A stretch of DNA of 64,000 nucleotides, taken from positions 45,171,382 to 45,235,381 of the forward strand of contig NC_061863.1 in NCBI RefSeq assembly GCF_907164915.1, in the 5' to 3' direction. The first letter of the stretch is position 1. Each line of letters opens with the position of its first letter. The position numbers were made by a program, and so were the translations under genes. This stretch comes from Impatiens glandulifera (lineage: Eukaryota; Streptophyta; Magnoliopsida; Ericales; Balsaminaceae). This document shows positions 1 to 13,920 of this stretch, in pieces. The notes under the pieces are model-generated. The model searched no databases, was not told where the DNA came from, and was given only the letters and a program-made list of their open reading frames with translations.

Positions 1-15
1 GTTATGAAGTCCTAC

Positions 16-3000
16 CTCTGCAATACTCAATGCCTGAATCTTAGTCTTGGAATTGACCTCTTGGCCAACCCAGATGAAAATATCTGAATGGCAGTCCAGG
101 ATAAATATATCTTCTGTCATCAAGTCATCTTGACTGTAGTTATATATTTCTGTCACCTGCAAAAAAAAAATAATGTCACTAGACCACATAATGATACTGT
201 CTATAAATTTAGTGAATGGAATATATAGAAAATATATATTCTTGCTTGGACTTTTATAAAACCCATCTAAGTATGTGAAAAGTAACATATTCAAAAGATG
301 ATCTCACCTTTAGATTTCCTGCAGCATATGTGAATTCAGCAGAAATTCCAATGCGAGCAAAGAGTTATAAAATCATTAGCCTTTACAACAAGTGAGATAC
401 AAACAGAAATAGAGATATAAACATGACTGACTAGTTGGAGACATCGCTCCTCACCTTTTGTATAAGCACATGTGAACAAATGAGGATCACCTTCAGCAAC
501 TCTTCCAAGCTTTTGGCTGGGATATTCAGATTTTCCACCCAGCAAATCCCAAAATTGTTCAGACTCTACACCTTCTTTCTGTGGTTTGGACTGCATGTTT
601 GGCTGCAAGAACACATCTAGCAAGCAGTTTTAAGATTGGAACTAAATTAAAAAGAGGAGGCAGCTTGACATAAATTAAGCATGTACTGAAAAAAATGGAA
701 ACATGACTTTCCAATAAGGCTAAGAACAAATCGAGCAGAGCTTCAGCTTGATTTGCAATATATGCCTTTAAATTTTCTTATTATGTTTAGAAAATATAAT
801 GTTAGAAAAATACATTTTTATTTACATCATAGTAATAAAAAGAACATTAAGATATTAATATGTAGGATATTTTAAAACATTTTCTAAGAATTTGTTAATT
901 GAACCTAATCAAACTCAAGCACGAGCCTATAAATTTTATACACAAATCAAGTTCAAGCCTAATTAAACACGTTATTTTTTCCTTATTTTATTTTATGAAT
1001 TTAAGAAGCTAGCACGACCCTCCACTGTCGTGACAAGACTCTTGTCACTTGAATTACCCTAATTCTAGAACGACCCCTATTTGTACTATCAAGATATTTT
1101 TTTAATAGGCTCAAGTCAGGTATTGTCCTATTTCCGTTGATTGGTTAAGTAGAGAGTTGACAACTAATTAAGAAATATTAAAAATAGTGTCACTGTACCT
1201 TTACTAGGGGTTTAACTACCTACTGCAACTTCAAAAAATGTAGATAGTACAAATGACCAGCAAAGAAAGGAAATGATTCATCTTATGTTATGCTAACCTT
1301 TATCACATCCAGCAGCCTCTCAATAAGTTCCTGGTCCACTGAGGTTGTAAGGCTTCCAGACCACGTAAACAATGTAGAACCATCGTGCAGTATGTAGCAA
1401 TAGGAGGAGTTTAGAGACGATGCCACCTGATAAAAAAACAACAAAAAAGGAGAAATTTTATTCTCAAAATATGACTACACGTATATAGGGCTAACAAATA
1501 AAAGAGCGAGCAAAATCTAATCAAAAGGTTATGGGTATGGAAACCATAGTTTTGGAAGTGCAGCAAGCAGGATCCATATTGAGCTAACACTACCGTGAAT
1601 CATGAGATCAGATAAGTGAATATGTTCGGTTTTGACAGGATTAGGCTATGTACCCTAAGGCATTATTATAACTGGATTTAGCTAGATATAAAATATTGCT
1701 TTTAGCATCTAAGTTAGGCATATAGTTTGACAAATTATATGGAAAATGCAGCTAGATGAAGATACCCTTTTGAAAAGAAGATACTAAACAAAATTTAAGA
1801 TGACTGCCAGTGCGCAGCATTTACAATGTGAATTCCTACCCATACTTTGTAAGAGAGTCTCAAGGAAAGCCACTAGATTATCTTTGGAGACTGATGGAGA
1901 ATCTCAAGGAAAAAATGATTTGTAGAGACAATGCTAGAGATGTGGAAAAGAAGACTTACAGGTTCAACTTGAATTGCTTGCATATTTTCAGGCCCTGAAC
2001 CCTGAAGACGAAATAGTGCAAGTCCTTCCTCTGAATATGTCTTGTCTGGGAGTTCTTGCTCTGAAACGTACTTCTTGTATGCCTCACTCTTACCACCCTG
2101 ACAGGTTTAAGACATATTTTGAAGAAAGAATTACATATTTTTCTAAATTCTCTATTAATTAAATTTTAATTAGAAATTGTCACACCTTGTAAACAACAAA
2201 GCTCTGAAAGATAGACAAGAACTGAATCGGTTCATTGCCCTCATAAAAGCGTGCCTGCGTATCCATAATAACTCAATTATTAACATGATTAAATATGCAA
2301 TGCTAGACAATGAAAAACAACTATTCAGGGAATAGGAGTGTACCTGGACAGCTTGAAACTTAAGGGACTCGACCATCTTGCTAGCCTGAGAAACAGCTGA
2401 AGCTTGATCTTCCTACATATATTATCAGTAATAACATGATTAGAAACTATCTTCAATCTTTAAAAGAGAAAAAGAAGGTGAGGATCATATGTCTGCTAAA
2501 TAATCCATTCATGCAAACATGGGTTGTTTTCTTGTTTATTTTGATAGTGGGCTTCGGGGAGATCCAATGTTTACTCCCTTTCATTCCAATTTAAGGCCAC
2601 AGTAATACTAAATGACAATTTATCAAGGAAGACTCATAATGCACAGAATCAGATTCAGTTTGTCACACATGAATAAATATTCACAGCCCAGACAAAAAAG
2701 GAGATAAGAACCAAAAAATCAGTTAAAAAAGCACTAGAATTTTTCACACCTGAACACTTTGCTTGCCAAACCAGGTCCCTATAAGATATTCCTCCTTGTC
2801 TTCTCCTGGGTAAGTATATTGAAAGATGTAACAATCTCCACTATAAAATTTTGATTGAGCAGAGGTTGAAAGGAGAGTCTTTCCCTGCCCACTTATATGC
2901 CAAACCTGTCCAACCAGTGGAAGATATTATAAATTCTTTATGTCAGATTAACATTTCCTTGCCTACTATTACAAGGAGTCAGAACATAAGGACATGGCAT

Positions 3001-6000
3001 GTAGAAGCAAGTACTCAAACTACAGTTCTTCAAACACTTTCAGCTTATAAATATACTAGAGTTCTTGCAGATATTTACAAAGTTAAGACATAATAAAGTA
3101 AAAGGGAAGAATGGTATAGCAGCTATTATTCAGCTTTTTTCTCTCAAGCATAACTTAATATGACACAGCCTGCTTTACCCCTTCTATCTTTGTCATGCCA
3201 CCAGCACTTTCATTAACCTGTATCATCAAAATCTTACATAACTTGAAGTTACTGTACACTCTTTTCTTCTTGTGGAGCATAAACAGGAAATGATGTTCCC
3301 CATGGAGCACTATATATACTAACAAAGGTCTATCCGCTCAGGACATTGCAAAGAAACAGAAGTATCATCTAAGCAAAAAAATGTTTCACATCTAAGATTT
3401 CTGACTTATTTGCATAGAATACGCTTCATGGAGCTGTGTGACATGTTGCCTAGAGACAAAGATCATTACATATCCTGTTTGCAAAAAATTTAAGTTAGAC
3501 ACCCTACCTGTAGCTTTCCTGTGCAGTCAATAAACGGCTGAGGTTCTTGTTTAGGAGGAGCAGCTTTCAGTAGACCCTTTACATTCACTCCTTGACGTTT
3601 TAGAAGTGCTACAAGATAATAGATTAAACAAAGACCTTCAGAATTTATAGACGGGGCAACAAAAATAAGCATAAGAATCAAATTGAAGAAAGTTTTTTGT
3701 TACTTACCTGCAACCTTTCCTCTTCCTTCTTCAGATACTGCTACCTCAGAGGATTGCTTCCAAGAATCAAATTTTGACCTGAACATAACTGTCTCGAAAC
3801 CCTCAATGACACGGACTATATGACAATCTTTTCGATTAAGGCTGCTGACATGTTCCTGTTGCATATGTTAACATAGATGAAGCGAACAGTATCTCCACTG
3901 AAAAAAGAAGGCTTTATAAAATCAAATCAATACCTCTGTAGCTCCACTTGCACTTTTTCTTTCATCAAGAGAAGTACTTCTACCCATCCAGACAAAGACT
4001 TCCAGTCCACAGTCCAGAATAAAACAATTTGTGGTGTCTAACAGATCCCTTGTCAAAGAATCAGCCTCCACAAGCACTGCTTGCCCCTTTACTACTCTGA
4101 GATAAGAAACATGCTTATAAGTGAAAGTTCAAAACAGCCCAGTTGAGCACAATAACCAAATCAGTCAACAAGCACATGCACGTCAAACCTCAAATGTATA
4201 ATCTAATGGACAATAAATAATGACTTGAACACAAACAAAGTTGCCTTTCCAATGTTCAAAGTGTGTTTCTTGTGATTTTGGTTTTCCTTTCATTTCCTTC
4301 AGTTTTGTTGAAGAGACAAATAGTACATAGCCGTTACAGTTTTGTCCGCACTAAAAAACGTGACCTTCACTCTTAAGGAAACATCAAGATCTATTCTGAT
4401 TATAAATAAAAGGAGTAAAAGTTGTGAAAGAAAGATTTAAAGATAAAAGTCCATAGTCGTTAGATTGCAAGAAAGCATCTAGTGTAGTAGTGCATTTTTG
4501 GGAGTTTGAATCGAAAATACAAGTTTATGTTAAAAGTTGTCCACAGGCTATAATATTACTTATTGCTCATAAGCTTGGTGTCAGGTATAATAACAAACTA
4601 TCAGAATACTGTGTTTGATTAGTTAATCTGAAATTACCTAGATACTTAAGATAGGTTCTTATGCTATGAGAGGCCTTTCAGAGATTAGAGAAAGATCTAT
4701 GGAAGTATCAAGAGTCGAGATTTAAAATTATACAAAATCTTTTAAATTTTACCCAAGAGCTAAAGATAAATGTGGTTATCATGTGAAATGAGCAGTTTGA
4801 CTGTCAAAGAACAACTTTTGTGGACAAATGCACATGGTAAATTTAAAGAATTACCTAAATAGCTTGGTGGGAGCAGCCTCTTTAGAGTTATCGTCATCAT
4901 GGGTTGTTTTCCTAGGAAGTGGAGCAAAGCCACCAAAGAAACCCCAAAATTCACCACTTTCAGCATCAGCCATCAATTTTCCACCCTCTACATGGATAAA
5001 TGGTTAAAACGAATTGGTCACTGGCAGAACAAAAACAAAATTGCAGCCCACTTTATGTTGACTTACCAATAGTAGCTATGTCACATTTTCCTTCATGGTA
5101 ATTATCTTTAATGTATTGGACTACTTCCAGGGATTTTGCCCTCTCTTGTATGGAAGAGTTTGATCCATTGAACTGAAATATTTTCGACTTTGTATCCAGG
5201 ATAAAGATGTCATCCTGACTGAGTGATGAGCGGGCAAATGGAACCTATGTACATGTAGAAGGCTCTCAATTTTTAAAGACTATCTTGTTTACCGAATATC
5301 AGAAATGCACTAAAGAACAAACACTTGCCTCTTTAACATGAACAACATGCTTTCCTTTGCAAACAAACAGCTTTGTCTTGTACTCTTCTTCCTCTACATG
5401 CTTAAATCCAGATGCTACCCCACCTTCTAGGGGTATAATACATGGCTTGAAATAAGATAAGAATTTCTCAGTTTCATGGCCTTGTACCTCCCGATACTGA
5501 ACAGCACGCCCACCTAGAGCTGCATCAAGTTCAACAGTTTTGACAGCAGCAACACCAGCTTCGTCCTGATTTAATAAGCAGAATGGAGATGGTCGTCAAC
5601 AACAATAAAGGAGAAGGAAACAGTTGAAACACACAATTTTATCAACAAAGATTATGTTATATTCAAGCTTTCAGAAAAGTAAAAAATAAATAAATATATG
5701 TTACCTGGCTGGTATTTTTACCGAGCCAATAATGGATATCATGATGCAAGGCACCACTTCGTAGAGCAGTTGTCTGCAAAAATTAAAAAAAGGTTCAGCT
5801 ATTTGAATTATTCACTGAGATACTATAAATCTCATATTCAATTTCAAAGGAAACACAGTTTATGACATAAAATGTATCAGTATCCAGTATATTTAGGAAG
5901 AAAAGGTGCATCATAATAAAAATGACTTAGAATTTTGAATATTTATGCTTTAATTGGCTCTGATCATCAAGTTGGATCAGAGTTAGTAAGAAAGATATAA

Positions 6001-6684
6001 ACAGACCAACAAATACAAACTTAAGTATTAACGATAGAAAATATAAAAAAACTTGCATTAGAAATATCAGCACAATGGAGCTACAAAGATGACACAAAAT
6101 TCTCATAGCAACTATTGGTGTCAGTTGTTAATTCTGGACAAAATCCATTAACAGAAAAAATAATCTACTTCTAGAAAATCTTGTTCAACTGTAAGGAGAT
6201 AGAAATATCACAATTAGCACAAATAAGATTATACAAGTCCAATCAGCCACAAAAGTAATTACTTTACTTGAAGGAGTTACCTTCAAAATGACATATGAGT
6301 CCCCTGTAAAAAACTTTCCATGAGAGGACTTAGGCACAATCACCGGACGAAAATTTTCAATTCTCCATACTTCAGTCCCGCTATGAATAGTTAAGGAAGT
6401 TCAATGTGGATAACCAACAGAGATGCCATGGCTTATAATAGGAATATACCAATTTCATATCTAATTTTCGTAAAACATCACTGTAGCTCTTTTTCTCATC
6501 AAACCGAAGGAAAAAAAAAACAGAAATTTAGACCTTCATAAACAATATTGCAACCAAAATGCAGAAGACACATTATTATCTCAGCTGTTGGATATAGAAC
6601 ATTGCAAAAGAATTATGAAAAAGGATACGCCTTTTGTCCAGCTCCCTGGAAAGCTGGATCTAAATCTCTCATTGAAACAGACAT
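16..6684 (-). CDS. VLN4: Villin (VLN4-like) actin-bundling protein, C-terminus beyond left edge
   Basis: Villins bind, bundle, cap and sever actin filaments in the cytoplasm. Exons read on the minus strand: 6629-6684, 6281-6380, 5705-5773, 5329-5565, 5067-5244, 4855-4987, 3934-4096, 3708-3855, 3508-3608, 2750-2905, 2344-2412, 2186-2254, 1960-2097, 1298-1426, 455-602, 308-318 and 16-156. They join in frame to 682 codons. The start begins [16 protein letters not shown], the usual plant villin N-terminus, and a splice acceptor lies just before the ATG. Gelsolin-like repeats 1-5 and the start of repeat 6 are present; for example [20 protein letters not shown] and [14 protein letters not shown] are visible. 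The variable linker and headpiece are not in the window, since full plant villins are about 950 aa. The exon ending at 5329 has a GC donor, and exon 308-318 is an 11-nt microexon. Introns are otherwise GT-AG. I infer VLN4 rather than VLN5 from overall resemblance only. Confidence 0.95.
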
Positions 6685-7955
6685 TCTAGCTGTAGATCGT
6701 TATAAGTTCTTCTCTTGTCAAAATCTGATCTGGAAACAACAACATTATTACTAGAAAACTTTATAGATCCAGCACAAGAAAAATAGAAGTCAATGAAATA
6801 ATAGAGCATACTAAGAAGGTTTCAAAGTAAACAATGAATCATATTCACGGGATTAAGGGACTACAATATCAAATGTAAATCACTCTTTCCACAAGACTAA
6901 TGCTCTCTTCTTTCATGGGAAATATCTATACCTTCAATAATCTTGCAGGAAACTTTTCATTTACCAATCTTTTCTGTTCCAACAGTCTTTAATAGATATT
7001 ATTATCAATTACCTATTCTGAATTGTCCAGTATGAGTACTGAAAATTTCTCTATTAATGGCAAAAAGAACAGCATTAGATAGATTTTCTACAAATTTACA
7101 ACAGAATGTAAAAGGTTCTTTCTTAGGGACAAAAATTCATCCTTTCTTGAAGACATTCCATTTTGTGACAATTCGTAGAAACATGCTTAGATGAAGTTTA
7201 TATCTAATAAGTAGATTATCCCTGCAACAACATATTCTTCTCTTTGTTAACATGTCAAATCACTAATCAGTATCCCCCGGATCAGCAAAACTTAATCTGG
7301 TTTAGATTATCCAATCAACTCCAAGAATTATAACCCATTTGAAAACAATATCGAATCCGAAACGTATGTATATAGGGAGATCGAGATAAGCAGCATTTTC
7401 CATTCAAAATCAAGACATTCAGCCAAAACAGAAACTAATCAGATGACTAAATCATTAACAAATTCCCTAGTCTAACATTTACCCGTGAAAGAAGAAACCG
7501 ATCAGAAGAGAACACGAAGACGCGTCAACAGATCCAAGCTGCCGATTGATGCAAGACTAATCTCGATCGTGGCCAGGCAATTGCAGCTCAGGGGGGAGAT
7601 GGGTATGATTCAGGCTATGGAGGTGAATAACAGCGATGAGTCTAGAGAGAGAAAGAGAAAAGTTGGAGGGTTGGAAGGAATGATGAAGGCCAAGCGTGCT
7701 TATCACTAACTGTAGACTAATAAAGGCGTATACTCGTCAAGATGAACTGTTAATTGATTGAATAATAATAATAAAGACTAGGTTTTTGACATAACTAGAA
7801 GAAGATTAATAATGAAGGTAAAATTCTAACCTGCAAAAACCCAATTCGAATAGGGTATCAGAAGAAGAATAGTAGCAGTAAAAACTCAAGAACAGAAGAG
7901 TGAACTGATGAGAGAGAAAGTAGAGAGAGGAGAGAGAAGAAGCAGATTCTTTCGC
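6685..7955 (-). other. Putative 5' UTR and UTR introns of the villin gene
   Basis: A polypyrimidine-rich CT/GA stretch at about 7880-7955 reads as a typical plant 5' leader on the minus strand. It ends in a plausible donor after 7831 (GCAG followed by GTTAG). A splice acceptor lies immediately before the villin ATG at 6684. The leader is therefore probably spliced with a long UTR intron. A further GC-richer block at about 7488-7641 has a possible acceptor (CTCTCTAG) and donor (GGGTAAATG), and could be a second non-coding exon. The 74-codon plus-strand ORF there looks incidental. Transcript ends are inferred, not seen. Confidence 0.5.
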
Positions 7956-10900
7956 CAGGTATTATTCGTTTGTTCTATTTCAACCAGATATGTTTGGTTT
8001 CAGATTTTTATGTTGAAATGTTTTTTTTTAATAACTGAATTATGATATTTTAAATTATTAAATACAATATAAAAACAAGTTTAAAAGTATTTTTAATAAA
8101 TAAAATTAATTTTTAATGTGTGATTTGAGATGAAAATAAAATCATAACCAAACAGAGACCTAAGCTATATACTCGCATGGTTTTCCGTTTCTTATATTAT
8201 GTATTTTTAATTGATTTCATTTTGAAGTTATTAATTTCCTAGCTTTCTGTTTTTTTGGTTTTATAAATGAGATTTTTATTTGAAATTAGTCCAACCATAT
8301 TTAGTAACAGCTTGTTTGAATGTTTTTTTTTGGTATTTAAAATAAATAATTTAATAATTAAAATAATAATATTATAAAAAAATTCTAGATTAGGGTCAAT
8401 TAGTTATCAAATTTTAAGTTACATAAATAAAATATTTGTTATATTATAAAATTTATAATGATCTATGAAATAATTAAGTTGATAAACTAAAAATAATTTT
8501 TATACAAAATGGAGGATAGAATCTAGATTAGGATTTAGAAAATAATATAGATCATTATTCATAAAATAATATTGAATTCAATAAAAGAAATATTTTTTCT
8601 TTCATTTTTAATTTTTACATTTTTTATGATAAATTAAATATTGGATATTTGACATCTAACCACACATTTCATATTAAATATATGAATTTATATTGAAAAT
8701 ATTATTTGTAATTTCTTAGTCAAATATAGATTTAGGTGATACAAAAGTTTCTATAAATCCACACCTCACATGTTGCTTTGGGTCTTGTTTATTGTGGGGT
8801 TATTTTGGAATAATTTGAAAAATATATACTTTATAAAAAAGTAGTTGCAATATTATTATTATTTTATATTTTAAAAATAAAATAAATATATTAATATTTT
8901 AAAAGTCATTTGATTTTGATGGTTGGATTACCCAAAATTCACATATCATATCATTTTTTTAACTATTTAATTACTTAATTTAATCAAAATATAAGAATAT
9001 TCTTATTTTAGTTTTGTTAAATTTAAATATTAAATATAAAAATATTATAATAATTCAACTAATTAAAATTTTAAATAACTTATTATTTTATCAAATAATA
9101 ACTTTTTTTTTAAAACAATCAAATAAAACCCCTTCTCAAATAACTAACATCAAACAAGCCCTAGTTGATGTATCTTTAAGTTGCGTTTGTTTATTTGTAA
9201 TTTGTGATTATTGGCCGGTTATGATTTGTATTTTAAAGAAATTATTGAATTTTTATTATAATTTTGATGCATTCATAAAATTGAAAACTAATTAAATTGT
9301 TTTATCTTAAAAATAATATAGTTGATAATTTGGTAACAAAAAAGGTTAAAGCTTTCTTTTGGATTAAATATTTTAAAAATCATATAGGCCATTCTACTTT
9401 TATTTTTCTCTATATATATTAATTGTAATGAATTTATTATTTATATTTATTTGTTTAAAGTGAGAATTATTTATTTAATTTTATTTATATATATTAATAT
9501 TGATTTAAATGAATTGTTTTTTTTTTGTATAACGTAATGATTAATATTAATGAATATTTATAGTATTTTCAGCTTATGTTGGACCAAATACTCTGTCAAA
9601 AAGTGGGAGAGGACCACAAAAAAAGTAACGTTCCAACCTTTTTTTTCTTTCTCATCTTTAATTATTTTTTATTTTGCTAAATATTTATCACTTGGTATAG
9701 ATAGTAACCACTAGCTTGCATAATTTATTTTAAAAAATATATTTATCCATCAATTTGTTAACATTTAAAAGTAAAATTCATTTTACTTTGAATTATGATA
9801 ATTTAGCATTCAATAATATATTTTCTTTTGGTATTTACATGCATTTAAAGAAATATTTTTTGTATTGTCAAATCCCTTTTACATGAGAAGTTGCTTTCAA
9901 AGGAGAATTGACTTCTCTTGCACCTTTTAAATCCACTATCATTTTCATTAGATCACCTAAAACCACATAAATATAATTTGTGTTATTTGTCCAAAAACTT
10001 TTTAAATATAAATCTGACATGATATTACCTATAATCATCCTTTTAATTTAAAAATGTTTAAGTGGGATGTGAGTATCGTGATTTTTTATCTCTCAAATAA
10101 AATTATCACGGTTTCACCATAGTCTCAAACTTCGACCTAAAATATTTTTAGCAGGAATTAAATATGAAACATTTGATATCTCGAACAATATAAAACTTTC
10201 ATAAATAGTTAGATTAACAATAATTACACAAATATCATAGTTGAAAATATATATCAGGCATAAGATAAAATGTTTTGAGGATAAGAATGTTGTTACTCTG
10301 ATCTATCCTATTATTCTGAAACAATTAATGCTAAAATAAAATAAAACAGCAAAATAATAAATTTGTTTATTTGTTGTTTTCTATTTTAACTTATTTGTTT
10401 GAGTTTCACTTAATGACTTGTGAGTTGAGGTCATCATTACAAATTTGTTTTATTTTTATTAAATATTTTCTGTACACAATATTTTTTTTTTAACAAAACA
10501 AAATTAAGTGTTATATTGCTAAATAGAGAATTAACTTATAAGATAAAAAAAAATATACACTTTTAAAAAGTAAAATAAGGAGAGTACGATTTATTAGTTA
10601 AACGGGTTGTCGAAATCCGAGGGAAGGGTTTAGTGAATCTTCATATTACAAAATAGTCAATTTAAATGATCTACAAAAGATATTAATTAAATTTTATTTT
10701 ATATTATTAATTTGTTTAGTTATTGCCTAATTATAAAAGAAATCAGAATTAGGTTGGTCAAATTTTAATTGACTGCTTGAAATTAATAAAGTATTATTTT
10801 TAGAATTATATATATATTATGAAATTAAAAATTAATATCATTTCAAAAAGTTAGATTACTTCCTAGATATAGAAAAGAAGTAATTTCAGTTTCATATATC

Positions 10901-11099
10901 TCACCACTATATACATTTTGAAAAAATATTATTATTATTATTATTATTATGGCTGGATTAAAGAAAATTATAGTGCAATACATACGGATAAAATTATAAA
11001 TAAAATAAATTTGATAAAACATTATTTCAATGTTTAAAATTCTTAATAACTCACGAATAATATATTAAAATATAAAATTAAACACTCTTATTTTATATT
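7956..11099. other. AT-rich intergenic DNA, no gene seen
   Basis: No coding sequence is supported. The stretch is very AT-rich with homopolymer runs and a short TTA microsatellite near 10929-10949. Sequences near 8312 (GCTTGTTTGA) and 9147-9157 (TCAAACAAGC) are inverted with respect to each other. They resemble the ends of a small degraded inverted-repeat transposon, but no target duplication was found. The ORF starting at 9014 is lysine, asparagine and isoleucine filler from AT-rich sequence. Confidence 0.6.
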
Positions 11100-11819
11100 T
11101 TATTCACTTCAGTAAAACAACTCATTTTTTCACATATCTCATTACATTTGTTTTTCCAATGAACACCTTACACTTTTACTTTGGTCTATCAAATATTTGA
11201 TTTATATTTTTTAATATTTAACATCGTGACCTCACATTTTGATCAATCAAATATTTGATATATATTTTTTAACCACTTTCAATTATTACCGGCCTATAAA
11301 TCATCGGCAAACCACACCTCAATCACACTTAGTTAAAAGGTTGTACATGTTTTGTTAGGTTGCAAGTTCGAAACTACATAACCATTTTAAGTTTATAGGC
11401 GGGTCAACTCACAATCCGACTCAAGTATTTATGTATTTTCACATATATATCCAAATTAACCACAACTTTCGACCCGGCAATCCGGACACTTTGAAAATTA
11501 AGCATAATTATATATATATATATTAGTTAGTTAAAAAATTGAACTTATATTGTTAAGAATGTCTCGCGTTTATCAAATTTGGTGTTAAATTTAAAATATA
11601 AAGTCTTTTTAACATAGTTGGTTAAAGAGTTGTACTTGTTTTTATTAGGTTGTAAGTTCAAACATACATATAGCATTTTTAATTTTATTTTTAACCGTTT
11701 TAAGTTTATGGGCAGGTCAACCCACAATTTGACCCAAATATCCATTTACTCTCAAATATATATCCAAATTAACCACAACTCTCGATCCAACAATCCGGAC
11801 ACTTTAAAAATTAAGCATC

Positions 11820-11857
<38 letters not shown>

Positions 11858-12175
11858 TTAGTTAGTTAAAAAAGTTAAACTTATATTGTTAAAATTATCT
11901 CGCGTTTATCAAATTCGTTGTTGAATTTAATATATAAAGTTTTATTAGCCTAGCTGGTTAAAAAGTTGTACTTGTTTTGTTAGGTTGTAAGTTTGAAATA
12001 TACATATATCATTTTTTATTTTATTATTAACCGTTTTAAGTTTATGCCTGGGCAACCCACAATTCAACCCAAATATCCATTTACTCTAACATATATATCT
12101 AAATTAACCACAATTCTTGACCCGATAATTCGGACACTTTGAAAATTAAACATATATATATTCCAACTTTATTAT
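11100..12175 (+). repeat. Composite repeat locus 1: minisatellite fragment plus three tRNA-like tandem units
   Basis: Three degenerate units of roughly 310-335 bp follow each other. Landmarks are CGGACACTTTGAAAATTAA near 11482, 11795 and 12130, each ending in a TA run. Inside each unit is a pol III-like promoter pair: an A-box-like TAGCCTAGCTGG (near 11947) and a B-box-like GTTCGAAAC (near 11365), about 40 bp apart as in tRNA genes. The segment before the first unit (about 11220-11330) has motifs such as CGTGACCTCAC, TTACCGGCC and CGGCAAACCA. These also build the large minisatellite at 56.7-58.8 kb. The same order, minisatellite then tRNA-like units, recurs at 58.9-59.6 kb. I read the units as SINE-derived; the family is unknown to me. 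Confidence 0.75.
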
Positions 12176-12342
12176 ACGTTTTGAAATTTCATATAGTGAT
12201 TATATATTTTTAAATTGCATGTTTTAATATTAAACATTTTTTAAAGTATTTAATATATATATATATATTCAATATTGTTTTTACAAGAATGAGACATTAA
12301 ATGACGTTTGAGACTATATTAATTGCATGAAAAATGAGGGTG

Positions 12343-13920
12343 TGTTAAGTCAAAATAGTTAATCAACTATTAGTATTAATAAATAAGAACTTAATTGTGT
12401 TTATTTAATCCTGTGCAGATTAAAGAAAACCAGAAAGAAAATGTTGCTCGGTATTTTTTGCAAACTTTGGATTTTTATATATAAAGACGCATCCGATAGT
12501 TTATATAATCGATTTATATAAGCACGCATCCGGTATTATAAGTCTCCGGTATTTCTTAAAAATCGGATTTTACAAGACACGTAACCAATAGTTTGTATGA
12601 TCGACTTTTTACAAACACGTATTCGGTATTCTATAAAAGATCGGTATTTTATTAAGCGCGCCCGACCTGTCTACTCTCCGGTATTATATTGAAGCGTAGC
12701 CAGTTATTTATGCATCAATTTTATATAAGGGACGTGTCTGAGATTTTGCAAGTTCGACATTTTACAAAACTATCCGATAGTTTGAACTTCGGTATTATAC
12801 TAAAGCGTATCTAGTAGTTTATGAATTCAGTATTTTTTGTAAGCACGAGTTTGGTTTAATCTTCCGGTATTATATAACTTCGGTTATATAAGAAGCGCAT
12901 CCGGTATTTTATTGAAACCAAATTTTCAATAAAATCAGTATTACATTGGAGCGCGCCCGGTACTTTAACATTTCGGTGCTACATTAGAGCGCTTCCGGTA
13001 TTATCAAAAGATAACTTTACATGTCTCCAATATTTGTTTCCATATTTGTGCAAAGACTGATGAAGATCTTTTGGCAGCAGTAGAGCTATGTTAAAAGAAC
13101 AAAAAATAAGCCAAAACTTCTGAGATATACGTTCCTCAAAAATCATAATCCCATTAATGAACATCTTGGCTTATTATCATCCAAGTACAAACAAGATCAA
13201 AGGGGAGCCTCCTTGATGTACTTTTCTGGAACTCAACCAATCAAGATTAAGACAGACGTTTTATGAAACAGATATAACTGTTGAGCAGCAAATATGTCCG
13301 TTGACATCTGCCTACATAAGAAAACAAAAGGACAACTTGTTTCCAACCTGACCTTACCTTTGAGACAATAAGCTTTACGAATTCTTGAACTATCAATTGT
13401 TATTCACAACTCTCAAGCTCTAAAAGTTTTATAAGCCTTTAAGTGTATTAGAGTGTTAATAGTATTACAATACTAGCTATTCCGTGTGAGTTGATTATCA
13501 TTGTAAGTTGACATAATTTGTTTCTATTCAACATAGTGTATGTGCTAGGAGTTTGAAAATAAACAGTAACTAAGTCCTGATTGTTCGACTGAGTTTGTAC
13601 AAATGTTGTATTGAACCAAATATTCTAGTGAATATCCTTCATAAGATTGAGAAGAAAGGGTGATGTAGGAGCTTTTACTCCGAACATTCATAAACATCTT
13701 TTGTGTCTTGTGTTCTTTTCTATCGCATCATCCTAATCATGTTGTATTGCTTCAAGTCGAAACAAACATTTCTGCACTTGAACTCCGTTCAAGAGTTTGT
13801 GACGACTTGCGAATAGTAGAAACGAATATTAACTTCTAACAGAGTTAATATCAAACGAAGTGTGTGTAAGCGTTCAACGTAAGCAAACCCCTGTCTTTAT
13901 CGTTGATCCCGATCCTAACA
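12343..13920 (+). repeat. 5' LTR (1,578 bp)
   Basis: It matches 17430-19049 along its whole length with scattered substitutions. It begins TGTTAAGTC and ends CCTAACA. The first third is unusual. From about 12449 to 12995 the heptamer CGGTATT occurs about ten times, plus several one-mismatch forms, often preceded by GCGCNTC or AGCGNG. This gives a degenerate array of 20-40-bp units that is probably in U3. The minus-strand ORF at 12979-13164 lies in the LTR and I do not consider it a gene. Confidence 0.92.

Noticed and set aside
7485..7709. 74-codon basic ORF upstream of villin
   Set aside because: It lies in the presumed villin leader on the opposite strand, with no homologue recognised. More likely antisense to a UTR exon.
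11944..12010. Functional tRNA gene
   Set aside because: A- and B-box-like motifs exist, but no cloverleaf with an acceptor stem or anticodon arm could be drawn by eye.
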